A stretch of 64,000 nt of DNA, taken from the NCBI GenBank assembly GCA_007922305.1, contig ML677328.1:8418620-8482619 (forward strand). The letters run 5' to 3'. The notes beneath the pieces are model-generated. The model saw nothing but the letters and a program-made list of their open reading frames with translations. It was not told where the DNA came from and did no database searches. Numbering within the stretch: position 1 is the first letter of the stretch; every line of letters starts with the position of its first letter. Made by a program: the position numbers and the translations under genes. Of the stretch, positions 11,266-24,304 are shown in pieces. Origin of the DNA: Dermatemys mawii. Its lineage: Eukaryota > Chordata > Testudines > Dermatemydidae.

Positions 11266-11979
11266 AAAGACATATTCCTTGCTTGTGTCATAAAATAATG
11301 TTATATTTGTTCACTGCTTTATATTATAAGTAAACCCCAAAGAAAAACTAAAGCAAAGAGGAAAGAGAAACAAATCGCAGGAATCAAGGTTTTAATTTAA
11401 AGCCCTCCAAATTATTATATTTGAATAAGGCCATTTCAGTGCCCATCAGCTGAAGTTAACAGGATATTTCTGGCATGCACGGGGGCAGAGTAAGAATCCA
11501 TTCACCAGTTTTAGAAGTGAGAATCACTGGCTGTGAGTTTTCCATCCTCTCTGCAGATAAGATCAATTGATCTGATTCAGGACAGTCTCTCCAGCTCCAG
11601 AAAAGATTTGTCACAGCAGGAGGGAGCTAATGCATCATTTTCCCTGATAGAGTTTCCTCCAGCTTCCTCCAGTCTGGTCCATAATGCGAGAAGATTGCTA
11701 ATGTTTCCCTCAGGACAAGAAAGTTGCCAGTGACCAATAAACGTGCCACAGACTGGCCTTTGCTTAAGAAACTCATTAATGCCTAGTCCCAAAGTTCCCC
11801 CTTCTGGAGAAGGTGACTGAAAAGATCAGAGGATTAACTCCAGCAACGTCTCATATCCTTTAATTTTTTTGATCTTACTGGTAAGGTTTCAGCACTGGAT
11901 AGGACACAGATGTCAGATACCTAGCTGACATTATTAGATGTATCATTATTATTGTTACATCACCTTCAATATCATTAGT

Positions 11980-12474
11980 GGGGGGAGGGATAACTCAGTG
12001 ATTGAGCATTGGCCTGCTAAACCCAGGGTTGAGAGTTCAATCCTTGAAGGGGCCATTTTGGGATCTGGGACGGAAATCTGTGGGTGAGATTGTGGCCTGC
12101 GTTGTGCAGGAGGTCAGACTAGATTGGCAGTTGTCAAACTGGGGGTCGCGACTGCCCTAGGAGTTGCGGGTTGATTCTGGGGGGGTCGTTAGCCTCTGAT
12201 GCCGCTGAGAAACCGCTGAATGGAAAATGGTTCTGCTTTTGAAGCGATACTTTCTGCTTTCAGCAGCATTTCAGCGGACACAGAGATGCGAATGGTAAGT
12301 CCGCCGAAGTGCCGCCGAAAGCATGCGGTTTGAATTCGACGGCATTTTGGCGGACATACATGGGTCGCAAAAGGAAGCTGACTAGAAAAAAGGGGTTGCA
12401 TAAGCGGTGAGTTTGAGAACCACCAGACTAGATGATCATAATGGTCCCTTCTGACCTTAAAAGTCTATGAATCA
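11980..12474 (+). mobile_element. tRNA-derived SINE with CR1-like tail, split by a hAT element
   Basis: The 5' part is a tRNA-like head with an A-box-like TAACTCAGTGATTG (from 11991) and a B-box-like AGTTCAATCC (12034-12043). The body continues GGGGCCATTTTGGGATCTGG. The 3' part, after the inserted hAT (12124-12424), reads ATGATCATAATGGTCCCTTC and ends in CTATGAATC, the CR1-like tail that lets such SINEs borrow LINE machinery. The arrangement matches the polymerase III SINE family of turtles. Without the hAT the SINE is about 190 bp. The B box departs from consensus (CAAT for CGAN), so transcription from it is doubtful. Confidence 0.85.
12124..12424. mobile_element. 301-bp non-autonomous hAT nested in the SINE
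   Basis: Identical 8-bp AGACTAGA flanks lie at 12116-12123 and 12425-12432, both made of SINE sequence. The left end contains GGCAGTTGTCAAACTGGGGG; the right end AGTTTGAGAACCACC is its imperfect inverted match (CAGTGGTTCTCAAACT type). Removing the element and one flank copy restores an uninterrupted SINE tail, which proves order of insertion. Confidence 0.9.
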
Positions 12475-14700
12475 ATAGTGAGGTGCTTTACTGAAGAACT
12501 CAGTAGAGATGAATAATGTCATTTTGAATTGGATCCACTCATTCTTTTCATACAGAATCCAGACTTGTAGGCTGACCAAATTGCCCATCTTTCACCCTGA
12601 CTCTGACTTCCATCTTCCTGTTAATGTGTTACATGTGTATGTAATCACCCACTGAGACAAAGAGATGTTAGGAGCTGTAACATCACTGGTAAGTTGATGA
12701 AAATTAGACCCGCTCTGCACTTTTGTCAAACCAAAACACGGCTGGTTCCCTGCCTTCCCAGTGTCTGATTAAGATGAAGGCAGTGCTTAAAAAACTGTTA
12801 GGAGCTGTGCTTGCACACTTGATAGAAGGCGTATACCTGTCAAAAGTCAAAATGAAAGTCTTACTGAATTCATGAGTCTTACTGAATTCATCTTTACTCT
12901 CAGATTCCCAGGTAGCAGGGGAGATTAGAAATGCCATTTTTCACCTTTGGCTGGAAAACAGATAGTTCTCTTCCCTCTAGATACAATTGTCCATCCCTTC
13001 CTCGCCTGTAACTACAACTACTGTATGTGAGGCTATCCCTAAAGACAAGCCAGTAATTTCAGTCAGTGCAGAAAGTGGCTGCCTGCCGGATTGTTAGGTA
13101 GAATAGAAAGGGGAGAGCTTAATACATCTGTGCTCTGCATTATTTGCTGACAGCAATTTCACTTCAGGGTACAACTCTAGGAGCTGAATACTACCAGAAA
13201 GTCCCCAAAATGATCAAAAAATGCTTCTCAGCCTATAACACATTATGGCAATTGCAACTAGTGGGGACCGTATGTCTGTCAAGTCTCTATGGCTGAATTT
13301 GGTAGAGAGGAAAAAGAAGGATGTTTTCGGTAGCATTATCTCCAGTAGTCAAATTACAGCTGTACCAACATAGCAAGCAGTACTCAAATATGCCAGTGAA
13401 TTAACCTCACCAATCTGCTTAGTTGATATTTGCAAATATATGAAAAGGAGGAATTGTGACTGTTTTGTGAAGCTGTACCCATAAGAATGTTAATGGAAAT
13501 CAAAAGGACTAGGAAAAGTGTTCACTAATGTCAAAAGCTGTTCATAAGAATATTCGGTATGAAAATGCACCTGTGGCCACTCTGAAAACCTTTTTATTAG
13601 TACAGCATAATAGATTTGAACAATTATGTTTATGGATAATCTGCCAACAGAAAAAAAAAAATCCTCCTCTGGATAAAGTTAGGAAACAGAAACAATATTT
13701 TGTGGCTCAGGATGACCAGTCATATAGTGAGAAACAGCGACCAGTTCAAGTTCATATACAAACCACAGGCTCCTTGCCTACACAAACTATTCATTACATA
13801 ATTCAAAATAATAAACATTCATAAAAGTCATATTCTGTTTGTGGATAGTTGGCTAACAGAAAATGAGATGAATGTTAGTGAATGTATTCATGATGGATAA
13901 TTCAACTAGACATATTCCCTATCGTGATCCATGTGAGCATCAATCTCATCACTTGAAAGGATAATACAAGAGACTTCTATAGTCTAGTGTTTCTGTGGCC
14001 TAAGGTGTTGGTAAATCCTGGCTCTCGGCAAAAGTCTCTCTGATGAGAGTAAAAAATGTAGAATATAGTTTCCCAGTCCATGAGAATATTTTGTAATTTC
14101 AGTCTTAAAATGTTGCTTAGATGTGATGGTGTTATGCTTTATAATACCTCTTAGTTACCACAGTGACCATAGCAATCGTCACCATAGTAATTACTAATAT
14201 AAATAAATATAAATATATAAAATAAAGCCTGTGTTAAGGGCTGTCATTTTGTCTCATTTCCAATGACAAAGAAATAAGCTCAGCAAAAGCTAGATAAGTG
14301 GAAGTTTTAATAGCTATTGCATTAAAAAGTTTTTCTTGTATAAAAGTTCTATGGAACATAATAGCAAACGATAATCTTTCTGTAGATTTATTAAACAATT
14401 CTGAAGCATTAAATACATAATGAAATTCCTGCTATAGAAGTATGAGATTGTTCAAAAGCCCTATTGTCTATTAAACTGTGTAGGGGTTTATAATATTTTT
14501 TTTCAGAACCCTATGAAATTCCTATAGAATCCCATTGGTTCCATCTCTGTTAAATTCTTCAGAAATTTGTCATAAGGTTTAATCTCATTTTCACCAATGC
14601 AACAAATATCCTTGGCAATGAAAGCAGAAACAACCACCAGCATAAGCAATTCCTTTGTGGATCACTTCCAGATCCTGTTTCCACTACCATTTAGAGAGTA
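12475..14700. other. unassigned sequence with a small local duplication
   Basis: A 20-bp-scale direct duplication (GTCTTACTGAATTCATGA then GTCTTACTGAATTCATC) lies at about 12858-12892. The open frame at 13528-13824 shows no domain. No repeat family was recognised otherwise. Confidence 0.4.
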
Positions 14701-14705
14701 ATTGA

Positions 14706-14880
14706 GTGGTGGGAAACCTGTGGTCCGTGGGCCACATGCAGCTTGTCAGTATAATCCAGTGGCGGGCTGTGAGGCACTTTGTTTACATTGACCATCCACA
14801 GGCATGGCTGCGCTCAGCTCCCAGTGGCCACGGTTCGTGGTTCCGGCTAATGGGAGCTGCGGGAAGTGACGGACTGCACA
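14706..14880. mobile_element. hAT element fragment, 5' part
   Basis: GGTCCGTGGGCCACATGCAG, GGCGGGCTGTGAGGCACTTT, TGTTTACATTGACC and GGCTAATGGGAGCTGCGGGA follow the order of a GC-rich hAT family I recall from turtles. The terminal CAGGGG is degraded and the 3' end is missing. Confidence 0.6.
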
Positions 14881-14939
14881 TCCTTCAGGAGTTGGTGTCC
14901 CTCCTATTCTCTGTTTGTGGCACATAATAGTCTAACCTC

Positions 14940-15066
14940 CTGTGGGTTTAATGTTTTGGTTTCATTTTGATTGTTGGGTTTAGTGTATTGGTGGCCTGTG
15001 ACCACCAATTGGTGGCCATGAGGTGATCTAATGGTCTCTTCTGGATTCAAACTTTAGGACTATCAT
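14940..15066 (+). mobile_element. CR1-like LINE 3' tail fragment
   Basis: GGTGGCCTGTGACCACCAAT leads into GAGGTGATCTAATGGTCTCT and TTCAAACTTTAGGACTAT, the degraded form of the sauropsid CR1 tail that normally reads GATGATC/AATGGTC and ends in short repeats. Only the tail is present. Confidence 0.55.
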
Positions 15067-15800
15067 CATATTTGAGTTTCCACAACTGGGTCTCAATAAG
15101 TATATATTTTTTTAATATAAAGCAGTGTTTTTCAAGGGAAATTTTATTTATAAAGAAAAACAGCATGAGTTTCTAAATCAATCCAAGTCTGAGCTGCATG
15201 TTCAGTGTTCAAGTAGGAAGAGAGCCAAGTGAGTCCAACATTCAGACTTTGGTCCTCCTTCCACATACCTTATCAACAGTTTTCTGGAAGTTGACTTCCT
15301 TTAAGTTCCTAGACATTACATTATAGGTAAACATACTATCACTCTATCACACCCCCTATTAGGGAGCTCTCTATCATAACACTATTCAAAAAATAAAAAT
15401 TCTTCTTTGAAGATAAATCATGCCCTGCTTATATGACTAATCAGGGAATTAAAATGCAAACAAAAATAAAACCCACACAGAGGCTCAGAACATTAAAACA
15501 TTAAACATTAAAAGTTTCTACGTCTGTTCTAAATCTAAACTCCATGATTTTTTGAGTGGGTTCTAAATGTGATAAAATGAAGTCTCCCATTTCCAATGTT
15601 TTAAAATAATTACTGTTTTAAAACTTTCACTTTACTAATGCGTGTTTCTATGGAAACAGGCGTGAGAGCAGGAGCCACCAGCAAAGGAATCAGAGCTCTT
15701 TCTGTGAAATGAAAGGCAGCTAAAAAGAGTAATAAATGAATAGGTTGTTTACGATTCCCAAATCCTTAAGAATACATATTTAATCTCATTTTACAAGTAA
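15067..15800. other. unassigned AT-rich sequence
   Basis: No gene, RNA or repeat family is recognised. Confidence 0.4.
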
Positions 15801-15801
15801 C

Positions 15802-15959
15802 GGGCCTGATCCTGCTCTCACTGAAGGTAATGGGACTTTAGCTTTTAGTAGGAGTGTGCCTAAATGATGAAAATGAATCTCCTATTTAAAGTCTGATTCA
15901 AAACTCACTGAAGTCAATAGGAGAATTTGTCACCAATTCAATGGGCTTTGATCAGGCCC
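15802..15959. repeat. palindromic repeat with GGGCCTGATC termini
   Basis: The segment starts GGGCCTGATC and ends GATCAGGCCC, a perfect 10-bp inverted pair 158 bp apart. Internally GAAGGTAATGGGACTTTAGC and AAGTCAATAGGAGAATTTG keep the family core. Members also occur at 29813-29885 and 57915-58003. It is probably an old non-autonomous DNA element of amniotes; flanking duplications are not evident. Confidence 0.65.
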
Positions 15960-18920
15960 ACGACTGGAACTATTAAAGCCAGGTTAACCACAGACAGGAT
16001 CGAAGTCCTACAGATTTGATGATAGTGTTATGTTTCCTCTACAACATCTGATAACAATGTTAACACATAAAGGAGGGTTAAATTATTACAATAAGGGTTA
16101 GATCATTTATTTAAATTGTTTTTTTACATGTGCCTCTCTAGTCCATACATCTTAAACATTCATATATTTTATTTTTTTGAAGAGTACATCTATTTAACCA
16201 ATTAGAATTAAATTCCTGTGCAGCTCACCCTTTCTCAGAAGCCTAAAAACAGATATGCTGTACAGTTTCCACTAAAAGGCAATAAACATAGACTCTGACT
16301 TTGTATAAATTTAAGCATACAAGTAGTTCTGCTGAGTTAAATGCCTAAACCTACTCACATGTATGTTTGCAGGATTGGCGCTTTGGTGTCTTTGGGACCA
16401 AGAAGTTGAAAGAGTGTTCAATAGACAAGACTCCTCTTGTCCTGCTATGCCTCGCTCCGATTAATAGCCAAAGCTACTGATGCCACTAACTATTGCAAGA
16501 GAACTACAAAGTCTTTATGTCTGAACCCCAATAGCATAAGCTACAATTTTAACAGGTAAAAGCTTGTCAGTTCAGCTTTTAAATACATATTTATTTGCAA
16601 TTTTTTAATCTAGAGATGTGCATAGTTAATTAACTAGTGCTCAGTTTTCTTTTCCATTTTTAAAAGAAATATTTTCAGTTCACCTTCAATTTCAGCAGAC
16701 AATTGCCAGCTGAACCTCTCTTTTAGAAATAGCATCAAAAATACTTTTGGAGCTAAAAGGTAAACCAATAGATTCTATAAGATTGTAGCATTTTAAAAAG
16801 AAAAAAAACCTGAATAATACTTACATATTTTTTAAATATTCTAGATAGTTTTATCTCCTTTTTAACTTCAAAATATTTTATTGTTCAAATCAATGTATTT
16901 TAATAGAAGCAATAATGTACTTTAAGGGGGGCATCTGCACCACATATCCATATTTCTAAGGAGATTTACCTATATATTGAAATAAGACAATCGAAGCTTC
17001 AGAACAAACAAAGATACACATTGTTGATGAGTGCACACTAACCAAATTCAATGGTGGGTTTCGAAAGCTGTAGCTGCCCGCTAAGAATGCTTGCCTTGGC
17101 GAATATACAAACACTGTATAAATGCTGACATACATGCATACATAAAATAAAATCATGACTCATAATTAAGCAATTCTTCAAGGTATAGATGAAAGCTTGT
17201 TGAATAGATTTGCAATAAAAGTTGAATGCTCTTCAATGCCTTTCGTCCTTTTCCCCGCTCTTATTTGCTTTGGCTATAACTGTTTAATTTCAGCAGGATA
17301 AAGGTCAAAGCATCACTTTCATAAAGTATGACAACTATTTTTTTTTTTAAACAAATGTTCAGTTTGAGGGAGTGCTACAAAATCAACAGCTAATAAGTAT
17401 TCTCTTTGCATATAATTATTTACAAAACTAGGGTGTTTCTATTGTGTATTTCACTGGAACACAATCAATTTTAAGAAATATTTGAAAAATTATCTTAAAA
17501 TATCAAAACAGAAAAAAATCTTACAAACTAATATTTATGTCCAATTTTTGTTATAGTGCGCAAGTTCCCATATATGACCCTAGATATACTGATTTGGAGA
17601 GCAGTTTAGCTCTATGAAAAAAAAATAAGATAAAGCACTAAAAAAGGTTCAAAGTAATTTGCTTCAAATTGAAAACTTTAAAAGAGTTTCAGTGAGTCAA
17701 ACTACAAAAACTGTAGCAGAGAAGAAAGACTATTCTGGGAAATTGCCACTACAGAAGTTTAAGAAAGGACCATTCTGTCAAGAAGTGATTGATACAGAAG
17801 AGAGAAGACTGTTTTATTTTGCCTTTCATCTTGAAAGATGTATCATTAAAGATAGAGAACATAAGCCTACTGTGCCATTTTCTCTGATTATCATGAATTA
17901 TGCAATGGGGCGGGGCATCATTTCTAAAGACACATCTTATTTTTTCAAGAGTTTAATGTTTGCAGTATCTAAATGGAATTCCATTTGAATGAGGTTAATG
18001 TTCTTCCCACTCCATATTCACATCCACCCACACTTTAAAACAACTATGCAGCCTGAGTGAAGGTGTCATTGACATACCACACAACTGTTAGACACTACTT
18101 TCAGAATATCAGCTTGAAATAACTATTGAGCTCAGGTGGTGACTGCATAAAGCAAATGAAATCAAGTACTTGAAGGAAGTTGTAGCATAAATAATGCAGT
18201 CATTTTACACAGGAATTGCCATGTAGAATCAGATCCATGGTCTCCCATTGTTAGTCCTTTTCTACTCCAGGGGCTACTGAAAGTTTGGGGCCGTCAAGAT
18301 GGCCCAGCTGGGAGTAGATATTGATGATATGCTCTGGTATTCTCCTTGATACACTCTTGTTTATTTACAAAAAACATACAAAGTCCTGCTTCTCTGAATG
18401 CTGGAGGAATAAAAATAAACAGCGATAGCTTCTTTGCTTAAAGCCACAAACCTCTTTTTCCAGCACCTGATCCAGAAGCCTCTCACTTCTTGCAGGGTCA
18501 CACTAATGTTGTTCAGACTGTCCCCCTGTCTCTCCTTGTTTCCCTCCCTCCAGGTTGTTCTCTCTCTCTCTCTCTGTCACTGTCACTCACATACTTACTT
18601 TAAAACTCCTGGGGGGTTATATGACAGAGCGTCACATCAGCATTTCCATGTGCCTGTGATTTTGAATACTGCTACCATTGTTTCAGCTACCTTATTACAG
18701 TTGCTTCTTTACATTTATTCTGAATGGAAGGTGGCAGATATACATGGACAACAATCATGTTTAGTCCATCCCATAACACGATAGTCCAGTAACCTGTCTC
18801 CAAGAGTATCCAGGAACCTGATACTTCAGAGGGAAGTGCAAGAAACCCGTCAAAAGGAGGAGATGGGTAACCAGTCCTCAATAATCTTCTGACCCCTAAC
18901 AGTTAGAGATTGGCTTAACG
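15960..18920. other. unassigned sequence
   Basis: The 109-codon open frame at 17659-17988 (+) has no domain, signal or splice context that I recognise. A short TC-repeat lies near 18558-18576. Nothing else was assigned. Confidence 0.4.
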
Positions 18921-18925
18921 CCTCA

Positions 18926-18968
18926 TAGATTAAGTCCAGAAAGGACCATCATGATTATCTAGCCTGGT
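18926..18968 (+). mobile_element. short CR1/SINE tail fragment
   Basis: CATAGATTAAGTCCAGAAAG followed by GACCATCATGATTATCTAGC matches the shared tail of CR1 and tRNA SINEs of turtles. It is only about 40 bp and carries no boundary features. Confidence 0.5.
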
Positions 18969-18996
18969 TATATAGCAAAAACTGTATTTATCACTA

Positions 18997-19323
18997 CAGT
19001 AACTTCTCACCTAAAGTCGTCCCAGTTAACTTTGTTTCGTTGCTACTTTGCTGATCAATTAGGGAACATGGTCATTTAAAGTTGTGCAATGCTTCCTTAT
19101 AACGTTGCTTGGCAGCCGCCTGCTTTGTCCACTGGTTGCAGGAAGAGCTAGCTGATGGGGCTTGGAATGAGGGTGGACTGGCAGCCCCCCTATCAGCTCC
19201 CTGTTCCCCTACGTTCCCGTGCAGTGGGGAAAAGACTGTGAGGCTACATTAACAACAATGGGTTAATCCTTGAGGGCTCAGCCAAAAGCTAGTTCATCAT
19301 TTAGCAGTAAGGCATTCCCTGGG
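18997..19323. mobile_element. DNA transposon fragment, 3' truncated
   Basis: It starts after TA with CAGTAACTTCTCACCTAAAG, then GTCGTCCCAGTTAAC, GGCAGCCGCCTGCTTTGTCC and, near the end, AGCAGTAAGGCATTCCCTGG. I recall this series as a common turtle element whose far end is the inverted copy GTTAAGTGAGGAGTTACTG; that end is absent here. A flanking TA would suit a Tc1/mariner-type insertion, but the superfamily is not settled. Confidence 0.55.
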
Positions 19324-22300
19324 CTGTGACTAGAGCCCAGATTTCCAGAGTTCCCATCTCAGCACCATCTTTCCTCTCATCATGCTATGATGGATAAGTG
19401 CCCCCATCTTCGTACTGTTTTATCAGCACCTCGTCATCTCCCTATTTCATTTTCTAAGTCACTGATACACAGGTGAACCAAACTAGTCCCAATATTTATC
19501 ATTAGAGCCTTTTTGCTGTTACTTCTGTTTACTCTGGAATGTTTCCACTAACATTGCCCTCTGTTTCTGAATCCTAATTACAAACTTAATCAGCTATATA
19601 TATTCAGTATCAGTTGCATGTTTCTCCACTTCTTCCTTACTTGTCTTCCATGAAAAATGGAACGGAAGTCACACACTGATCCTTTTTAACTTATACTTTA
19701 ACATGTTGTGAAAGAAGCAAGCCTCAAATTATATACACAAATTATATCCTTATCCTAGCAACTGGTGGTTTATAGTTTATAGCCAGGTAGTTAAAATGTC
19801 CCATTAGTAGGAGCTTGTTATTTTAACAAGCTTTTAAAATTTTCTCTTATTTTCTATTACTCATTAAGTTTCTGCTTTTCATCAATAGCCTCTGAGGGCA
19901 TGATGTTATTAGGGGAAATCTGAGATCACCCAATTAGTAAAAAGCCCCTCCCAACTTTGTGCCCTGGAGTTGTGAAGATGCCTGGAAATCCATACGATTT
20001 CCCAGTAATTCTTAATATACCCATGGGGGTTAGAGGGTTACTTACCCTTGCCCACTCTACGGGGACATGAACCAAACATTGCTGACAACACGACACACTG
20101 GAAACCTTGAGAGTATGAATTCAGACAATCAAATTAATCCTCAGTCTATTTCTGCTGAAGTCAGTGGTGCTTCCCGAGTTATACATTTGGAGCAATAAGT
20201 TTTTAGTAACTTTAGCCTTTCCTAAAGATTTTTCCATAGGAGAAAATGAGATTTTTCCCAGTGGGATTAATTCTGTGATGTGCTGAGCACTTGCTGTGAG
20301 ATGCAGTGTTCTCATCTCCCATTTTCTTCAGTAAGAGCAGAGTACTCATTACCATGTAGGTTTAGAACAATTGCTACTAATGGCAAGATTCTGATTTGGA
20401 ATCAATGCCCAAGAAAGGGAGTACTTGCTCTCTCCATAGAGCCAATGGGTGAGTAGGATGTTAAGGTGTCGGGAACTGGTGGAGTCTGGTCTCCAACCCC
20501 TTTACTCACTGGCCTGAATAGCTCAACTCTATGCAGTAATTTACCATTGATTTTGACCATTATAAAATCATTACTCTCCCCTGTAAGGAGAGAGCAGGGG
20601 AGGGAGTAAATAGATTCTATTCTTGGGTTAGTGCATAAGCTTACTTAGGGATGGAACCAAGGTCAAATTCTAGCCTTTGAATAGCATATTGTCACAGTAT
20701 CAATGTCTTACCTTTGCCACAATATTTCTATTGCAGAAATGTCTTTACCTCTGACTATATGTAGCAACAGAAAATAATCTGGTGAAAATATCATATTTTA
20801 TTGATCTTATGCCTATCCCAGTATGTTATGGTTAAAATACAAATCTTCTCTGTACTTATAATTCTAGCCAACCATCTCTCTAATCTGTGTGTTTCAGTTT
20901 TTGCACAGTACATTGCTGTCTAGAAATAATCCTACCCTGATCATTTTATCACAGTTAGTCTTATTTTTCCTTGCAAGGCCAGATATCTTTTGGTATGTAT
21001 TATTTCCTATCTATTTACATACTTAGTTCAGTTGATCTTTATTCCTCTCTGCTTCATGGTCCCATTCTTTTCTTTATGTCCACAAACATAGTCACATCTC
21101 TGCCAAATGAAACGTTTTCTGATCTCTGTATTGTGTTTCCTACTTTTACATGCTGTGCACCTAAGTGCATCAGTCCTATTGGTTCCAAAGCATCCCAGAC
21201 TACTTATAAAGTAGAAAGATGTAGACAGTGATACCCTCCATATTGCTAATTATTGATAATTTAAATATCAATAATTTAAATTAACCACACATCCATAGTC
21301 TTGGCTAATTTAGCATATCATATTAAACCAGTAGCAAAGATGAACTTACATACAGAAAGCAGACAGAAATTCTAATTTTCATTTCTCCAGATTCATAAAT
21401 ATATTCATCTCAGCAACTAAAACAGTTTAAGAAGGAGCTATAATAATTTGTCAAGAGACAGATAAGAATTTACCTGGAATGTGAATTCCTTCCACTGTAC
21501 CTTTAATTAGCATAATATGCACACAATTAAAATACTTTATCTGAATCGAGGTTTTTTTCTCGTGTAGTCCTATCCAGAAGAATTCAGACATCTCAGATAC
21601 TTACATAATAAAGAGGAAAGTGAAATACAGATTACATTTTTTTCATTTTTGCAAGACCCACATTCGAGGACAAATGCTATTTATTTCCTATTGATTCACA
21701 GTTCAGCCTTGGTGAATTTATGCAAGCAACATGTGTAGTACAGCCAACAGTGAAGGAAAGCATTGTTCGACTTGGACTGTACCTAGTGGATAAGCCTGTA
21801 ACGTCATATTAGGATGAATCTATTTGGCATTTGGTGCTGATGCAGTGCACAATGGTAATAATGCAATGCATTGCTGTTTATACGCATGTGGAACAAACTG
21901 ATGTCTTTGAGATGGACACTGAGCTAAGGGAAGGGAGAAGAGAGACAGATGGACTCAGGAAATGTAAAAAGTTCATATCTCAAAGTCTGATGGCTCTTTT
22001 GAGACTTCATATATTAATTTTACATATATTTCAATCATAGAAATATGTTAAGGAAGACAGATTGTCAGAGACATCATCTTGAAGGAGAATGCAAGTCTCT
22101 CTCTTCCTGCACTAGCAAAGGTGTTTAAAATATAGCTCAGCTAATTTGCTACTGCCTCCTGTTTCGGTAGGGCACTGAGGGAAGCTTTTAAGGTAGGGTG
22201 AATATCAATGTTAATGGGAAATTTTAAGTGATAGAGGCAGAGATCTCACTAATGGACCCCGCCTTCATAACTCACAGGTGACTGGTTTGTGCTCCAGATT

Positions 22301-23915
22301 CCTCAGAAGCAATGGCCCATACACAATAACACAGAACATACAGTATCATATACCCGGCACAAAGCTGTTTGATTTTCCATTTCTTAGTCTGTTTATAATA
22401 ATGGCTGTTTTGGTTTGGTTTGCTTGAGAGGAGAACTAGACACAGATATTAATATGCAGATCAGAGAAAAGACATCCACCACCTCTGATGTTTATATTTA
22501 ATTATATGTTTGAATTCAATGACATGCTGAGCTGAGGTTACTGTCCTTACTCCCTCCAGACTTTGAGTCATTATGGGATTTTCTGCCCTTCTTGCAACTC
22601 TACAGTGAACAGTGCAGCCCTAATTACAATGTGCTGGACACAAGACAAACAAGTAAGGAAGAAAAGGGGCTATAGGTACCATTAGCTACAAACACGTTAC
22701 AGGCAATATACAACACTGGCGATTGCATATTGACCTTAGGGCTTTTTAGTCTATATTGGCATGCCATGCTACAGCACATGAACACATATTCATCTTTACA
22801 ACACAGAGCGGAATTTAAGAGACTCACATAATTGCCTGCGAGAAGGTACAGGAGCACTTCCATAAGCTGTGCCCTGTAAATAAAACACATTTTTTTTTTT
22901 GGAGCAAGGCATGTCAGGATTAACAGTAGCAAATGAAAAAAAAAATGACAAGACATGAAGAAAATGCAGGCAAGTGAAACAAAATAAAAAGAGACTCGTT
23001 AGCTCTTATTACTGGTAGCTAATAAGGTACTGACAAGGTAGCTTCTTATTACTGAAGAACTGCCTTTCCTATATTCAGAGAAACATAAATTATAATAGAG
23101 AAGGTTCTATGAGTAATCCACCCATCAACCGACACAATGAGCCAAAAACAGAAAAAAATTACAGTGTAAGATAGGCACATTCAAACATGTCAAATTAAGT
23201 TTGATGAAAAGTAGAACACAAAGTATATATTAATGTGGCCTCCTTAAAAAATAGGTTTAGTTACATCAGTTTCTTAACTTATTCAGTCACTCTTTGAAAG
23301 TACAGTTTATTTTAAATCAATGCCAGAGTCATTGCAGCACACTTTGTTTTCTGTCACTCCCTCCTCACTTTCCCTCCAAACTATTTAATAAGTGTTCTGT
23401 GAATCAGTTTGATGAAAGCTGAAACATTATCTGATAGGAAGTTGCTTTATTAAATCCTTAATCAATAGATACCATAATTCTTTCAATAGATAGAGAATTA
23501 TATCCTGCATGTGTTATGCTGGTAATTGTGCTGTAGCTCTGAATCACAGCCTATTCATTGTTCCGTTTACAGAAAGACGTTATGAATCAAATGCCAAATG
23601 TGTCACCTTCGTGGTGACGTTTGGCACAGAACATGATAATAGCAATGGCTTGCAGTAAAAGAAGATAAGGTAAATATAGATTCCTACGGGAACAACACAT
23701 ACTATATAGATATATGTGGTGTTAAAGTTTGGCCAACTGCTTTGCCTGAGATTCACGTAGCTGTTGGAATTTGTTTCATGGGGATCATTTAATTTGAAGA
23801 GCTTGTAAAATTCAGGCTGCAGAGTGGAAAGCACATGTCGTATGAATTACATAGGTATCTTCCTAACATTCCTCCTGTACAAATAATTAATTATTTCACT
23901 GTCACCAATATTATT
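19324..23915. other. long unassigned stretch
   Basis: Open frames (for example 20971-21231 +, 22624-22956 -) are short, hydrophobic by composition and show no domain. A small hairpin with CTCCC/GGGAG arms lies near 20575-20610. I see no recognised transposon, RNA gene or exon. Confidence 0.4.
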
Positions 23916-23918
23916 TGT

Positions 23919-24075
23919 TTTCCCTGACCTGAAAAAGAGCTCCGTATAAGCTCAGAACTCCATGTAACTCAGAACTCTCTGGCCAACAGAAGTTGGTTCA
24001 ATAAAAGACATTACCTCACCCACCTTGTCTTTCTAATATCCTGGGCCCAATACAGCTACAACAACATTGCATACT
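23919..24075 (+). mobile_element. possible Penelope-like retroelement 3' fragment
   Basis: CCTGACCTGAAAAAGAGCTC leads through AAGCTCAGAACTCC, CCAACAGAAGTTGGTTCAAT, AAAAGACATTACCTCACCCA and ends near CAGCTACAACAACATTGCAT. The series matches a family I recall as frequent in turtles and crocodilians. In better-preserved copies the first part reads CTGA.GA-stem-CGAAA, resembling the hammerhead ribozyme core that Penelope-like elements carry. Here the core is degraded by small duplications (AACTCAGAACTC occurs repeatedly). The Penelope assignment is inference. Confidence 0.45.
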
Positions 24076-24246
24076 TATTTGTTACTTTAGCTACATGGAT
24101 GCACATCCCAGGCCACTGCTTGCAAACCATGGTCCAAATATACCAAGTGTAATTATTTTGAAGTCATTTGGCCCAACGTGCCTGAAGCTTGTCAGTTCAC
24201 TGACTGTGTCATTCAGGTTTTGGGAATACTGAAAATACTGAGGTAA

Positions 24247-24260
24247 CATATATATATATT

Positions 24261-24302
<42 letters not shown>
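24247..24302. repeat. (TA)n microsatellite
   Basis: An alternating TA tract is broken once by TTTGTC at about 24259-24264. The later run is about 38 bp long. Confidence 0.95.

Positions 24303-24304
<2 letters not shown>

Noticed and set aside
11980..12060. possible functional tRNA gene
   Set aside because: The A and B box pair belongs to a SINE head; the cloverleaf is incomplete and the CR1-like tail follows.
17659..17988. 109-codon plus-strand frame with Lys/Glu-rich start
   Set aside because: It has an exon-like look but matches no family I know, and flanking splice sites are not convincing.
24247..24302. AT tract as origin or regulatory element
   Set aside because: A plain TA microsatellite explains it; nothing else supports a function.
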